A stretch of 64,000 bases of DNA from Lachnospiraceae bacterium (GTDB taxonomy: Bacteria > Bacillota > Clostridia > Lachnospirales > Lachnospiraceae), in NCBI GenBank assembly GCA_022791575.1, contig JAAVZI010000029.1, forward strand, positions 1 through 64,000, in the 5' to 3' direction. This document shows positions 20,257-27,103 of this stretch, one piece after another (the stretch's first letter is position 1; each line of letters opens with the position of its first letter). A model generated the notes under the pieces. The model saw nothing but the letters and a program-made list of their open reading frames with translations, searched no databases and was not told where the DNA came from. Both the position numbers and the translations under genes were made by a program.

Positions 20257-21500
20257 TCCTTTTTCCCTCTTTCTATTTTAATTTGTAACCCAACATTGCC
20301 AAGAGTTATGATAGAACCATCATACAACTCTGCTTTCTCATATGGCTGTAGCATCACACCTTCCATCATTGTTCCATTCGTAGATTTATTATCCATGATG
20401 TAATAAGAATTCTGCTCATATGTAATGGTTGCATGACTTCTGCTAATACTATTGTTATGAACAGCATAATCCATATTTTGTTCATCTTTCCCAATCGTAA
20501 ATATATTCTTATTGATGATAATCTGCTCTCCTGTCTGATTATTTATAATACTAAGTACAGATCGTTCACCCTCAGACTCATCTGCATCAGTTTCCTTACC
20601 TGATGCCTCTGTCTGCTGCAATGAAAATAATGTTGTTTCAGACTCTGAAAGTTCATTTTGCAAAAACTTTGTTGTCTTCTCATAATCCCAGTCATTGAAC
20701 ATATTTATTTCTGTCGATGCTGCCGTCAGCACAGTTGTCTCGCTGTATGCAACCGATTGCGGCATTATTGTTGTTTCGCTCCCTGCTTCTGACAGTATCG
20801 TTGTCTCACTTTCCTGTTGCAGTAATACTGTCGTTTCTCCCTCTATTTCTGATAATATCGTTGTTTCTCCCTCCACTTCTGATAATATCGTTGTTTCTCC
20901 CTCTACTTCTGATAATATCGTTGTTTCTCCCTCTATTTCTGAGAATATCTCTGTCTCACCTTCCTGCTGCTGAGTTATTAGGTGCAAATTCTGCGAGACA
21001 TACTCTCTACAATACTTTAAGGTCTCTTCGTTTGTCTTACATTTTCTCACTTCATTAAGAAAAATGCGCATAGCATCATTTTTTGTATGGACATGTGACA
21101 ATATCTCTTTTATAGATTTTTTCAGCGGAACTGCTTTTCCGCCTATAATTGGGAAGTATAGAAATTGATAATGCACTTGGCTTATAAATATACAATTAAT
21201 ATCTAATCTAATATTTTTTATATCATACTGCTTTTCCTCTAAATTCGCAGCGGCTGTACAGTAATCATTCAGAAGCCGCATGCATTCTTCGAAATCCATT
21301 GCTGCAATCCGATGCTTCAACGCCAAATCGGAATCAATAGAATATTCGAACACTTGTTTGTTATTTTCCGTTTTATACTTTACCTTCAAAAAATAATCAC
21401 ACTCTTCCAGAGCTATGTAATTCAAAGCATTTAAATGAACTTCTGTCTTCATCGGACAATAGATTTGCAGCAGATTCTTATTCATTGCTATTTTTACCAT
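20253..21500 (-). CDS. FHA-domain protein with DUF6382-like N-terminus and ETT phosphosite array
   Basis: The 415-residue protein has an N-terminal alpha/beta domain (~1-165) of the type often found before FHA domains in clostridia (DUF6382-like). A low-complexity linker (~185-310) follows with eight ETT motifs (ETTIL, ETTVL, ETTIM, ETTLF), five of its ten-residue units encoded by tandem 30-bp DNA repeats. A C-terminal FHA domain (~318-415) has IGKDEQ, SRSHATI and STNGT. In mycobacterial GarA and corynebacterial OdhI, a Thr in an ETT motif before an FHA domain is phosphorylated and then bound by that same domain. This protein may use many such sites. AGGAGG lies seven bases before the ATG. 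It is the first gene of the operon, 90 bp from the inverted repeat of the recombinase unit. Confidence 0.88.
   Translation of the reverse strand: MVKIAMNKNLLQIYCPMKTEVHLNALNYIALEECDYFLKVKYKTENNKQVFEYSIDSDLALKHRIAAMDFEECMRLLNDYCTAAANLEEKQYDIKNIRLDINCIFISQVHYQFLYFPIIGGKAVPLKKSIKEILSHVHTKNDAMRIFLNEVRKCKTNEETLKYCREYVSQNLHLITQQQEGETEIFSEIEGETTILSEVEGETTILSEVEGETTILSEIEGETTVLLQQESETTILSEAGSETTIMPQSVAYSETTVLTAASTEINMFNDWDYEKTTKFLQNELSESETTLFSLQQTEASGKETDADESEGERSVLSIINNQTGEQIIINKNIFTIGKDEQNMDYAVHNNSISRSHATITYEQNSYYIMDNKSTNGTMMEGVMLQPYEKAELYDGSIITLGNVGLQIKIERGKKE
20821..20970 (-). repeat. Five in-frame 30-bp tandem repeats (ETT array)
   Basis: Three near-identical 30-bp units (20851-20880, 20881-20910, 20911-20940) are flanked by diverged units on both sides. 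Each encodes ten residues of the form SEVEGETTIL. A multiple of three keeps the frame open, so the copy number could vary between strains by slippage without breaking the gene. Confidence 0.9.
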
Positions 21501-21589
21501 TCCACACCTCCTGAATTCACTGTTTCAATCAACTATGTAAATTAGAATGCATAATTTCCTATAATATACATATAATAAATTTAAATAAG

Positions 21590-21610
21590 GTTGCGTAGAA
21601 CTTTGGGTTC
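21590..21610 (+). repeat. Left 21-bp inverted repeat of the recombinase unit (IR-L)
   Basis: The sequence starts GTTGCGTAGAAC and ends TTTGGGTTC. It is a perfect 21/21 reverse complement of 22993-23013. Inside it, GAAC and GTTC form a small dyad around a five-base centre, as expected for the core of a tyrosine-recombinase crossover site. Confidence 0.92.
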
Positions 21611-21643
21611 AGCGCAAACGGCCTTAATCTCATTCTATTTCAC

Positions 21644-21665
21644 ATTCTGACCAAAATTCTGACCA
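21644..21665 (+). promoter_or_regulatory. Left pair of TGACCA repeats (candidate integrase arm sites)
   Basis: Two direct ATTCTGACCA copies start at 21644 and 21656, twelve bases apart, just beyond the stop codon of the recombinase. A similar pair with the same 12-bp period lies upstream of the gene at 22824-22842. Integrases of the Tn916/lambda type bind such direct repeats with an N-terminal arm-binding domain. Confidence 0.5.
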
Positions 21666-21666
21666 C

Positions 21667-22803
21667 TTAAAATCCCAATAATGTAAGTTTTTCCATCTGT
21701 TCTCTTTTATGTTGAATGGAAGAATGGACATAAGTGTTTAATGTAATACTTACATTGGAATGTCCCAGAATTTCACTAAGTGTTTTTATGTCAACTCCAA
21801 GCTCTATACATCTTGTCGCAAATGTATGGCGGAGTGCATGAAAATTGATGTCTGGAATAGCAAGCTTCTTAAGCGCTTGATGGAAACGATACTCAAAAGT
21901 TCTTGGGCTCATGAATTCCTTTTTATCAGAAATAACAAACTCAGATACAGCATTCGCTTTGGCTTTATGCAGTATAGGTAACAATTTTGAGTTGATTGGT
22001 ATTTTTCTGTTCGATGTCTTAGTTTTTGGTTCGTCTATGACCAAAATGGTTTTCGTTGTACTTTCATCTGTATTTTTAATCCGGCTGATAGTATGGCGGA
22101 CGTGTATAACATTTGTATGAAAGTCAATGTCATCCCACCTTAACGCACATATTTCTCCAATACGCATTCCTGAATTTAAGGCCAGCATGATTCCGGTTGC
22201 AGTTACCGAATCATTTATTTTCAAGGAATCTTCTAATTTTTTTTGTGTTAAACAATCCATAATAGTAATTTCATGTTTTCTTTCTAATGGTTTTACAATT
22301 TTTGATTTCATTGGTTTGCGGTAATCCATTACTACAGCATATGCAATTACAGAATTCAGCATAATTCCCATAGTTTTTACATAAGATGGGCTTAGGGCTG
22401 TATTTTCATGTAATTTTCCTTTATTTAATTTTTGTACTAAAAATTCACTGATTTCAGTTTCTGTTATTTCAGAAATTTCCCTATGTCCAAGAATGGGTAA
22501 TATATGATTCTCAGCAATGGTATGATATTTTAATTGTGTTGATGCTTTTTGACTCATTTGTTTAACTAGAAACCATTCCTCCATGATTTCAGCCAGTTTT
22601 TTATCTGCTGAACAATTTTGAATAGTTCGAAATCCGTCATCTCCAGACTCTTTATAAAAGTTTGCTACTTTACTCTTAACTTCTGAATATGATTTGCCAT
22701 ATATCGATTTATACTTTTTCTTTTCGCTATTAGAAATGATACGTACTCTTGCTTCCCATCTCCCATCTTTCCTCTTGTGTATATTTTCTCCCTTTCGTGA
22801 CAT
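21667..22803 (-). CDS. Tyrosine recombinase (phage/Tn916-type integrase)
   Basis: The 378-residue protein has an N-terminal basic region of the arm-binding kind (RKDGRWEARVRI, residues 11-22), a SAM-like core-binding domain (~70-165) and a catalytic domain (~185-378). Catalytic residues are visible: Arg in SGMRIGE, Lys region after VIDEPKTK, His-x-x-Arg in HALRHTFATR, His in ILGHSN and the Tyr nucleophile in LNTYVHSS. The gene appears intact. AGGAGG lies eight bases before the ATG. No excisionase, repressor or cargo gene accompanies it, which is odd for an integrative element. It lies between inverted repeats and reads toward the FHA/kinase operon in the orientation seen here. Confidence 0.93.
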   Translation of the reverse strand: MSRKGENIHKRKDGRWEARVRIISNSEKKKYKSIYGKSYSEVKSKVANFYKESGDDGFRTIQNCSADKKLAEIMEEWFLVKQMSQKASTQLKYHTIAENHILPILGHREISEITETEISEFLVQKLNKGKLHENTALSPSYVKTMGIMLNSVIAYAVVMDYRKPMKSKIVKPLERKHEITIMDCLTQKKLEDSLKINDSVTATGIMLALNSGMRIGEICALRWDDIDFHTNVIHVRHTISRIKNTDESTTKTILVIDEPKTKTSNRKIPINSKLLPILHKAKANAVSEFVISDKKEFMSPRTFEYRFHQALKKLAIPDINFHALRHTFATRCIELGVDIKTLSEILGHSNVSITLNTYVHSSIQHKREQMEKLTLLGF

Positions 22804-22823
22804 TTTATGACCCTCCTAATATA

Positions 22824-22842
22824 TTGACCATTTTTCTGACCA
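22824..22842 (+). promoter_or_regulatory. Right pair of TGACCA repeats (candidate arm/operator sites)
   Basis: TTGACCA at 22824 and CTGACCA at 22836 repeat with the same 12-bp period and orientation as the pair at 21644-21665. They lie between the extended -10 of the recombinase promoter and its ribosome-binding site, so binding by the recombinase would also repress its own gene. Confidence 0.5.
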
Positions 22843-22851
22843 TTTATAGCA
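22843..22851 (-). promoter_or_regulatory. Candidate extended -10 promoter of the recombinase gene
   Basis: On the minus strand TGC-TATAAA forms an extended -10 element 40 bp before the ATG. No good -35 is present, which is tolerated for extended -10 promoters. Confidence 0.4.
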
Positions 22852-22933
22852 AAAGAAACAATAAAATTTTAGCAACTATGCTTAATTTCAGGTTTAAAAA
22901 CAATAAAAAAAGAAAAATTTTGTAGATTCTTAA

Positions 22934-22962
22934 TTGCTATATTGCAAAATAGTTATTATTAT
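22934..22962 (+). promoter_or_regulatory. Candidate outward promoter inside the invertible unit
   Basis: TTGCTA (22934-22939), a 17-base spacer and TATTAT (22957-22962) read rightward out of the unit, ending 30 bp before IR-R. In the orientation seen, it points at the XpaC operon. After inversion it would point at the FHA gene at 21500, which has no convincing promoter of its own between its start and IR-L. Confidence 0.45.
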
Positions 22963-22992
22963 GATAAACTACTAATAGTTTGTATGTTGTAA

Positions 22993-23013
22993 GAACCCAA
23001 AGTTCTACGCAAC
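22993..23013 (-). repeat. Right 21-bp inverted repeat of the recombinase unit (IR-R)
   Basis: Perfect reverse complement of 21590-21610. The bases just outside the two repeats do not match each other beyond a few positions, so the symmetric site is close to 21 bp. Confidence 0.92.
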
Positions 23014-23344
23014 TTTTTAATACAATACAAAAAACTAAATAATCTCCTGATTCACCTCAAAAGCCTATTTAGTCTTGACCGTTCATACCCATATTCAAAC
23101 TAATAAAAGTTAACATTCATTATAAAAATTTTTTTAATTATTTACTTAAATGCGATCATTTACAAATTCCCTTAATTTTTATTGTCAATCTTTACAAAAG
23201 TTTGGATAAACTTTTAGAAATCAAGTAGAGCCTGGCTGACCTAATATACTTGCAAAGCCAGAGAAACAGATCCCCTCTGCTGCTATAATAGAAAACTCCC
23301 ATTATTGTACATCAAAAAACCGTTCTTTCACCATTAGTCGATAC

Positions 23345-23373
23345 TTGTCAAATATGCAGATTTATTGTATAAT
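23345..23373 (+). promoter_or_regulatory. Sigma-A-type promoter of the XpaC-VWA-TelA operon
   Basis: TTGTCA (23345-23350), a 17-base spacer and a perfect TATAAT (23368-23373). The start codon lies at 23425, giving a leader of about 45 bases. Confidence 0.75.
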
Positions 23374-23424
23374 AAGCATCATAATACTATCAAAACAAAT
23401 ATACAACTCAGGGAGTACAATACA

Positions 23425-24156
23425 TTGAAAAAATACCTAAAACTAATCGCCGCCAACCTGTGTATTGTTATCACAGCCGTTGTTCTCTATTCCCCCGGCC
23501 TGCTTTGCCTGCGGCCAGGAGACGAGAGCATCTTCCGCGCAGGGATGTCAATTATAGCCGCACTCGCCTTGATTGCCGCTTTCTTTGCCGTCAACCTCTG
23601 CTTACTAAAAGAACCCTCCCAGAAGCCGGTTTTAGCAGAAGACGTCCTCGACCTAGACAATGCCAAAGACATACTCAGAGAATACGGCAGCAGCCGCTAC
23701 TTAAAAAGTATGGCCAATACCGCCTCCGAACAGCTTGACCGGATCTTAAAGAGCCGCCAGCGGCTGTCCGGCATTCTCGAACAAAAGTTCACCAAAGGCA
23801 CCATGAGCTGGGACAAATTCAACCATGTCGTCCTTTCCGCCGAGGCCTCCGCCCTGCAGAATGTCGTATCCATGGCCAACCGCATGCAGCTTTTCGACGA
23901 AAAAGAATACACAAGGCTGCAGCACTACCGGGAAGACAATATTCCCGACGACATCCAGGAACAGCAGCTTCTTCTGTATCAGAAAAACTTTGACGACATC
24001 AAATCCATGATTGCTCTTAACGAAAACATACTGCTCAAGCTGAACACTCTCACCATGGAGGTATCCTCAGCTTCCAACGAAAAAAACACCGATCTCAATG
24101 ATGATCTGTTAAAAGAGATTGAAAAACTAATCGGAGAAACCAAATATTATCAATAA
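23425..24156 (+). CDS. XpaC-like protein (5-bromo-4-chloroindolyl phosphate hydrolysis family)
   Basis: The 243-residue protein starts at TTG (MKKYLKL) with GGGAG nine bases upstream. The frame extends 20 codons further, but those overlap the promoter -10, so that reading is rejected. Two N-terminal membrane segments (~6-25 and ~35-58) are followed by a helical, coiled-coil-prone cytosolic part (~80-243). In Bacillus and many clostridia xpaC lies next to telA, as here, with one gene between. The biochemical role of the family is poorly known despite its name; a part in tellurite/toxic-agent tolerance is inferred from this pairing. Confidence 0.75.
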   Translation: MKKYLKLIAANLCIVITAVVLYSPGLLCLRPGDESIFRAGMSIIAALALIAAFFAVNLCLLKEPSQKPVLAEDVLDLDNAKDILREYGSSRYLKSMANTASEQLDRILKSRQRLSGILEQKFTKGTMSWDKFNHVVLSAEASALQNVVSMANRMQLFDEKEYTRLQHYREDNIPDDIQEQQLLLYQKNFDDIKSMIALNENILLKLNTLTMEVSSASNEKNTDLNDDLLKEIEKLIGETKYYQ

Positions 24157-24175
24157 TACACTGGAGGAAACGAAC

Positions 24176-25861
24176 ATGAACAAAAAAACAATCGGAATTC
24201 TGGCCACAGTTGTAATCTTAGTCTGCGCTGCTGTATTCGGCGGCATTTACTTAACACGCAACCTCGGCAAATCCGAAAAAACCATTTCCAAGGAAAATGC
24301 AGGCAAGCGCCTGAGCAAAATGGTAGAAAAAATCGATCCCAAGACAAGCAAGCCCGTAAAATCCCCGATCGAATACGATTCATCCGAAAATGAAGCCGCC
24401 GAGCTGCCGGATATCGACACCTGTCCGGTCGGAGTTAAGGCCACCACCGATCTCTATGCTGAGATCTACTCCTCTCCCGAAAAGGCAGGCACCGGCACAG
24501 ACGGCTGGCTCTGTGAAATGGCCGAAGAATTCAACAAAGCGGGCCACCAGGTCAACGGAAAACCCGTTTCCATCCAGATCCGCAAGGTCAACAGCGGACA
24601 GGCCTTAGACTATATCGCCACCGGCAAAGCCGTACCCGAAGGATTCGCCCCCTCCAGTATGCTGTGGGTAAACATGCTGAACGCCAGAGGAACCAACACC
24701 GAAACCATTTCCGAACGTCTCGTGGGAAATGTAGCCGGAATCCTCCTCTCTGAGAAAACCTACAACCAGATCGTAGAAAAATACGGAAGCGTCGACTTAA
24801 AAGCCATTACCGAAGCAACCGAAGCCGGTGAATTTTCCATGGGATACACCAATCCATTTGCCAGCAGCGCCGGACTGAATTTCCTAATCTGTACGTTGCA
24901 GCGCTATGACCTTGGCAATCCTTTATCCGACACTGCCGTACAGGGCTTTCAGAAATTCCAGAAAAATGTGCCGTTCGTATCCTTGACTACCATGCAGATG
25001 CGCGACGCCGCCGAAAACGGCTCCTTAGACGGATTTATCATGGAATACCAGTCCTATGCCAACGACACGATATTGTCCAAAAACTACAAGTTCACTCCTT
25101 ATGGCTACCGCCACGATAACCCGTTAGTCAGCGTTGCCGGCGCCAGTCAGGAGAAAAAAGACATTTTAAACCTGTTTGCCCAGCACTGTGCCGCCGAAAA
25201 ATCCAAAAAACGCGCCACCGAGTATGGATTTAACCAAATGGACGACTATCTATGCGAATACGGCGACATTTCCGGCGACGTCCTTACTGCTGCCCAGAAA
25301 CTCTACAAGACCAACAAAGACAGCGGCCGGCCGGTGATCGGAGTTTTTGTAACCGACGTTTCCGGCAGCATGGGCGGAGAGCCATTAAAGGCGCTGCAGA
25401 CCTCGCTGATTAACAGCATGAAATATATCAATACCGAAAATTACATCGGCCTTGTCAGCTACTCCGACGATGTCACCATCGAAGTGCCAATCAAGCAGTT
25501 TAACATGGAACAGCAGACTTATTTCAAAGGAGCTGTCGAAAACCTCTATGCCTCCGGCGGCACCGCAACCTTTGACGGAATCTGTGTGGCAATGAACATG
25601 ATTAACGAGCTGATGGAACAGTACCCCGACGCCAAGCCTATGCTCTTCGTCTTAAGCGACGGCGAAACCAACACCGGCTACAACTTAAACGACATCCGCG
25701 ACGTCCTCACCGGTCTTAAGATCCCGGTCTACACAATCGGCTACAACGCGGATTTGGCCGCCCTGGAAAGTATCAGCTCCGTCAACGAGGCCGCCAGCAT
25801 TGACGCCTCCACCGACGACGTCGTATACCAGCTGAAAATATTATTTAACGCAAATATGTAA
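24176..25861 (+). CDS. Membrane-anchored protein with substrate-binding-like domain and C-terminal VWA domain
   Basis: The 561-residue protein has an N-terminal membrane anchor (~5-27), a periplasmic-binding-protein-like region (~75-370; SILWVNM and SAGLNFL segments fit an extracellular solute-binding fold) and a VWA domain (~385-555) with intact MIDAS: DVSGSMGG, the Thr in SGGTATFDG and SDGETN. There is no kinase or FHA part. It lies between xpaC and telA with short gaps (19 and 13 bp). VWA proteins next to TelA are known from Ter-type stress systems (TerY-like proteins). It may bind a ligand outside the membrane and present it to partners through the metal-dependent VWA site. Confidence 0.85.
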   Translation: MNKKTIGILATVVILVCAAVFGGIYLTRNLGKSEKTISKENAGKRLSKMVEKIDPKTSKPVKSPIEYDSSENEAAELPDIDTCPVGVKATTDLYAEIYSSPEKAGTGTDGWLCEMAEEFNKAGHQVNGKPVSIQIRKVNSGQALDYIATGKAVPEGFAPSSMLWVNMLNARGTNTETISERLVGNVAGILLSEKTYNQIVEKYGSVDLKAITEATEAGEFSMGYTNPFASSAGLNFLICTLQRYDLGNPLSDTAVQGFQKFQKNVPFVSLTTMQMRDAAENGSLDGFIMEYQSYANDTILSKNYKFTPYGYRHDNPLVSVAGASQEKKDILNLFAQHCAAEKSKKRATEYGFNQMDDYLCEYGDISGDVLTAAQKLYKTNKDSGRPVIGVFVTDVSGSMGGEPLKALQTSLINSMKYINTENYIGLVSYSDDVTIEVPIKQFNMEQQTYFKGAVENLYASGGTATFDGICVAMNMINELMEQYPDAKPMLFVLSDGETNTGYNLNDIRDVLTGLKIPVYTIGYNADLAALESISSVNEAASIDASTDDVVYQLKILFNANM

Positions 25862-25874
25862 AAGGAGAACCGAT

Positions 25875-27017
25875 ATGAGCGCATTTTCATTAGATTTACC
25901 AAGCACCGAGACTATTAAAAAAGAAGTGGCTGCTGAACTGGAGCCATCCAAAGAAGAAAAAAACATGATTACCGATGTCGTCAAGGAGAAATCCGACCAG
26001 ATTATGGCCGTCAACTTAGACTCCCTCACCGAACGCCGCGAAATCATTCAGGTGATTGAAGCATTCGGTGCCGACATAGTCAAGCAGTCCCAGTCCAAAA
26101 ACAGTATCCTGCAGAAACGCATGGGCGAATTCAGCCGCGCCGGCGGAGAGTCTGGTGAAGTTGCCAAGGGCTTAGAAGAGCTGTCCATCAAAATGCGCGA
26201 CTTAGATCCCTCCGGCCTGGATTTCACCAAAACCGGTGTGTTGGGAAAGATTTTCAACCCAATCCGCCGCTATTTCGAGCGTTTTAAAACAGCCGATGCA
26301 GAAATCGCCTCCATTGTCAAGACCCTCGACAAAGGCAAAACTATTTTAAAAAATGACAATACGACCCTGGAAATCGAGCAGGCTTCTATGCGTGACCTGA
26401 CCAAGCAGCTAACCCAGAAAATCGAGCTGGGCACGCAGCTTGACGCCTACTTGACCAATGCAGTAGAAAATGCCAGAGCCACGAATGAAGACGAGGAACG
26501 CATTAAATTCGTCGAGGAAGAGATTATTTTCCCCTTAAAACAGCGGCTGATGGACTTTCAGCAGCTTCTGCTGGTCAATCAGCAGGGCATTATCGCCATG
26601 GAGGTTATCCGCAAGAACAATTTAGAGCTGATCCGCGCCGTGGACCGCGCTGAGACCGTAACCGTCGCCGCCCTGCGCGTTGCCGTAACCGTTGCCGGTG
26701 CCCTCTACAACCAGAAAATCGTTCTGGAAAAGGTGCAGATGTTAAACGAGACTACGAATCAGATGATCACCGCTACCTCCAAGATGCTGAAAGAACAAGG
26801 CACAGCGATTCAAAGGGAAGCCGTAGAAGCCAGCATTTCCCCGGATACTTTAAAGCAGGCGTTCTCGGATACGCTGTCGGCGCTGGATGATATCAATACT
26901 TATAAGACGAAAGCGCTGCCGCAGATGGCGCAGACGATTCAGGATTTCCGCGCAATTGCGGACGAGGGTGAGAGACAGATTACGAATATGGAGAAAGGAA
27001 GAGATCTCGGATTTTAA
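25875..27017 (+). CDS. telA: TelA-family toxic anion resistance protein
   Basis: The 380-residue, all-helical protein matches the TelA/KlaA family in length and sequence: an N-terminal acidic region, a long central helix set (LGKIFNPIRRYFERFKTAD), and the typical ETTNQMI...TSKML C-terminal part. TelA proteins are cytosolic or membrane-peripheral and are linked to tellurite and cell-envelope stress tolerance; the mechanism is not established. AAAGGAG lies upstream of the ATG. It is the last gene of the operon and is followed by a strong terminator. Confidence 0.9.
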   Translation: MSAFSLDLPSTETIKKEVAAELEPSKEEKNMITDVVKEKSDQIMAVNLDSLTERREIIQVIEAFGADIVKQSQSKNSILQKRMGEFSRAGGESGEVAKGLEELSIKMRDLDPSGLDFTKTGVLGKIFNPIRRYFERFKTADAEIASIVKTLDKGKTILKNDNTTLEIEQASMRDLTKQLTQKIELGTQLDAYLTNAVENARATNEDEERIKFVEEEIIFPLKQRLMDFQQLLLVNQQGIIAMEVIRKNNLELIRAVDRAETVTVAALRVAVTVAGALYNQKIVLEKVQMLNETTNQMITATSKMLKEQGTAIQREAVEASISPDTLKQAFSDTLSALDDINTYKTKALPQMAQTIQDFRAIADEGERQITNMEKGRDLGF

Positions 27018-27022
27018 CACCG

Positions 27023-27066
27023 AAAAACCCAGATGGCTCATATTTATTTATGCCATCTGGGTTTTT
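27023..27066. terminator. Bidirectional rho-independent terminator
   Basis: Perfect 15-bp arms (AAAAACCCAGATGGC at 27023-27037; complement at 27052-27066) with a 14-base AT loop and T/A runs on both sides. It ends the telA operon (plus) and the gltB-gltD operon (minus, stop at 27104). Confidence 0.9.
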
Positions 27067-27103
27067 TATTATTATTCTTTCTATAACAAATGTATCTATA
27101 TTT

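Larger units (their letters stand above)
21590..23013. mobile_element. Putative self-inverting unit: lone tyrosine recombinase between 21-bp inverted repeats
   Basis: The unit is 1424 bp and holds one gene, the recombinase on the minus strand. Perfect inverted repeats mark both ends, and paired TGACCA direct repeats lie next to the gene on each side. Site-specific recombination between inverted sites inverts the DNA between them; excision would need direct sites. No obvious target-site duplication flanks the unit. It separates two divergent operons, so inversion would change which operon the outward-facing sequences point to. The unit is AT-richer than the plus-strand operon to its right. Inversion itself is inferred. 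Confidence 0.7.
22804..23424. other. Intergenic region: recombinase upstream DNA, right inverted repeat, and promoter zone of the XpaC operon
   Basis: This AT-rich stretch of 621 bp holds the TGACCA pair, two promoter-like sequences inside the recombinase unit, IR-R, a dyad at 23196-23215 (AAAAGTTT-GGAT-AAACTTTT) that could be an operator, and a strong sigma-A-like promoter at 23345. No coding frame with a ribosome-binding site was seen. Confidence 0.6.

Noticed and set aside
20821..20970. Regular 30-bp repeats resembling a small CRISPR array
   Set aside because: The repeats are directly tandem without spacers and lie in frame inside the FHA gene, encoding SEVEGETTIL units.
21590..23013. Excisable integrative element with attL/attR
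   Set aside because: The end repeats are inverted, not direct, and no cargo, excisionase or target duplication is present; inversion fits better.
23365..23424. XpaC-like protein starting at 23365
   Set aside because: The ATG overlaps the -10 box of a strong promoter; the TTG at 23425 has GGGAG upstream and gives the expected membrane N-terminus.
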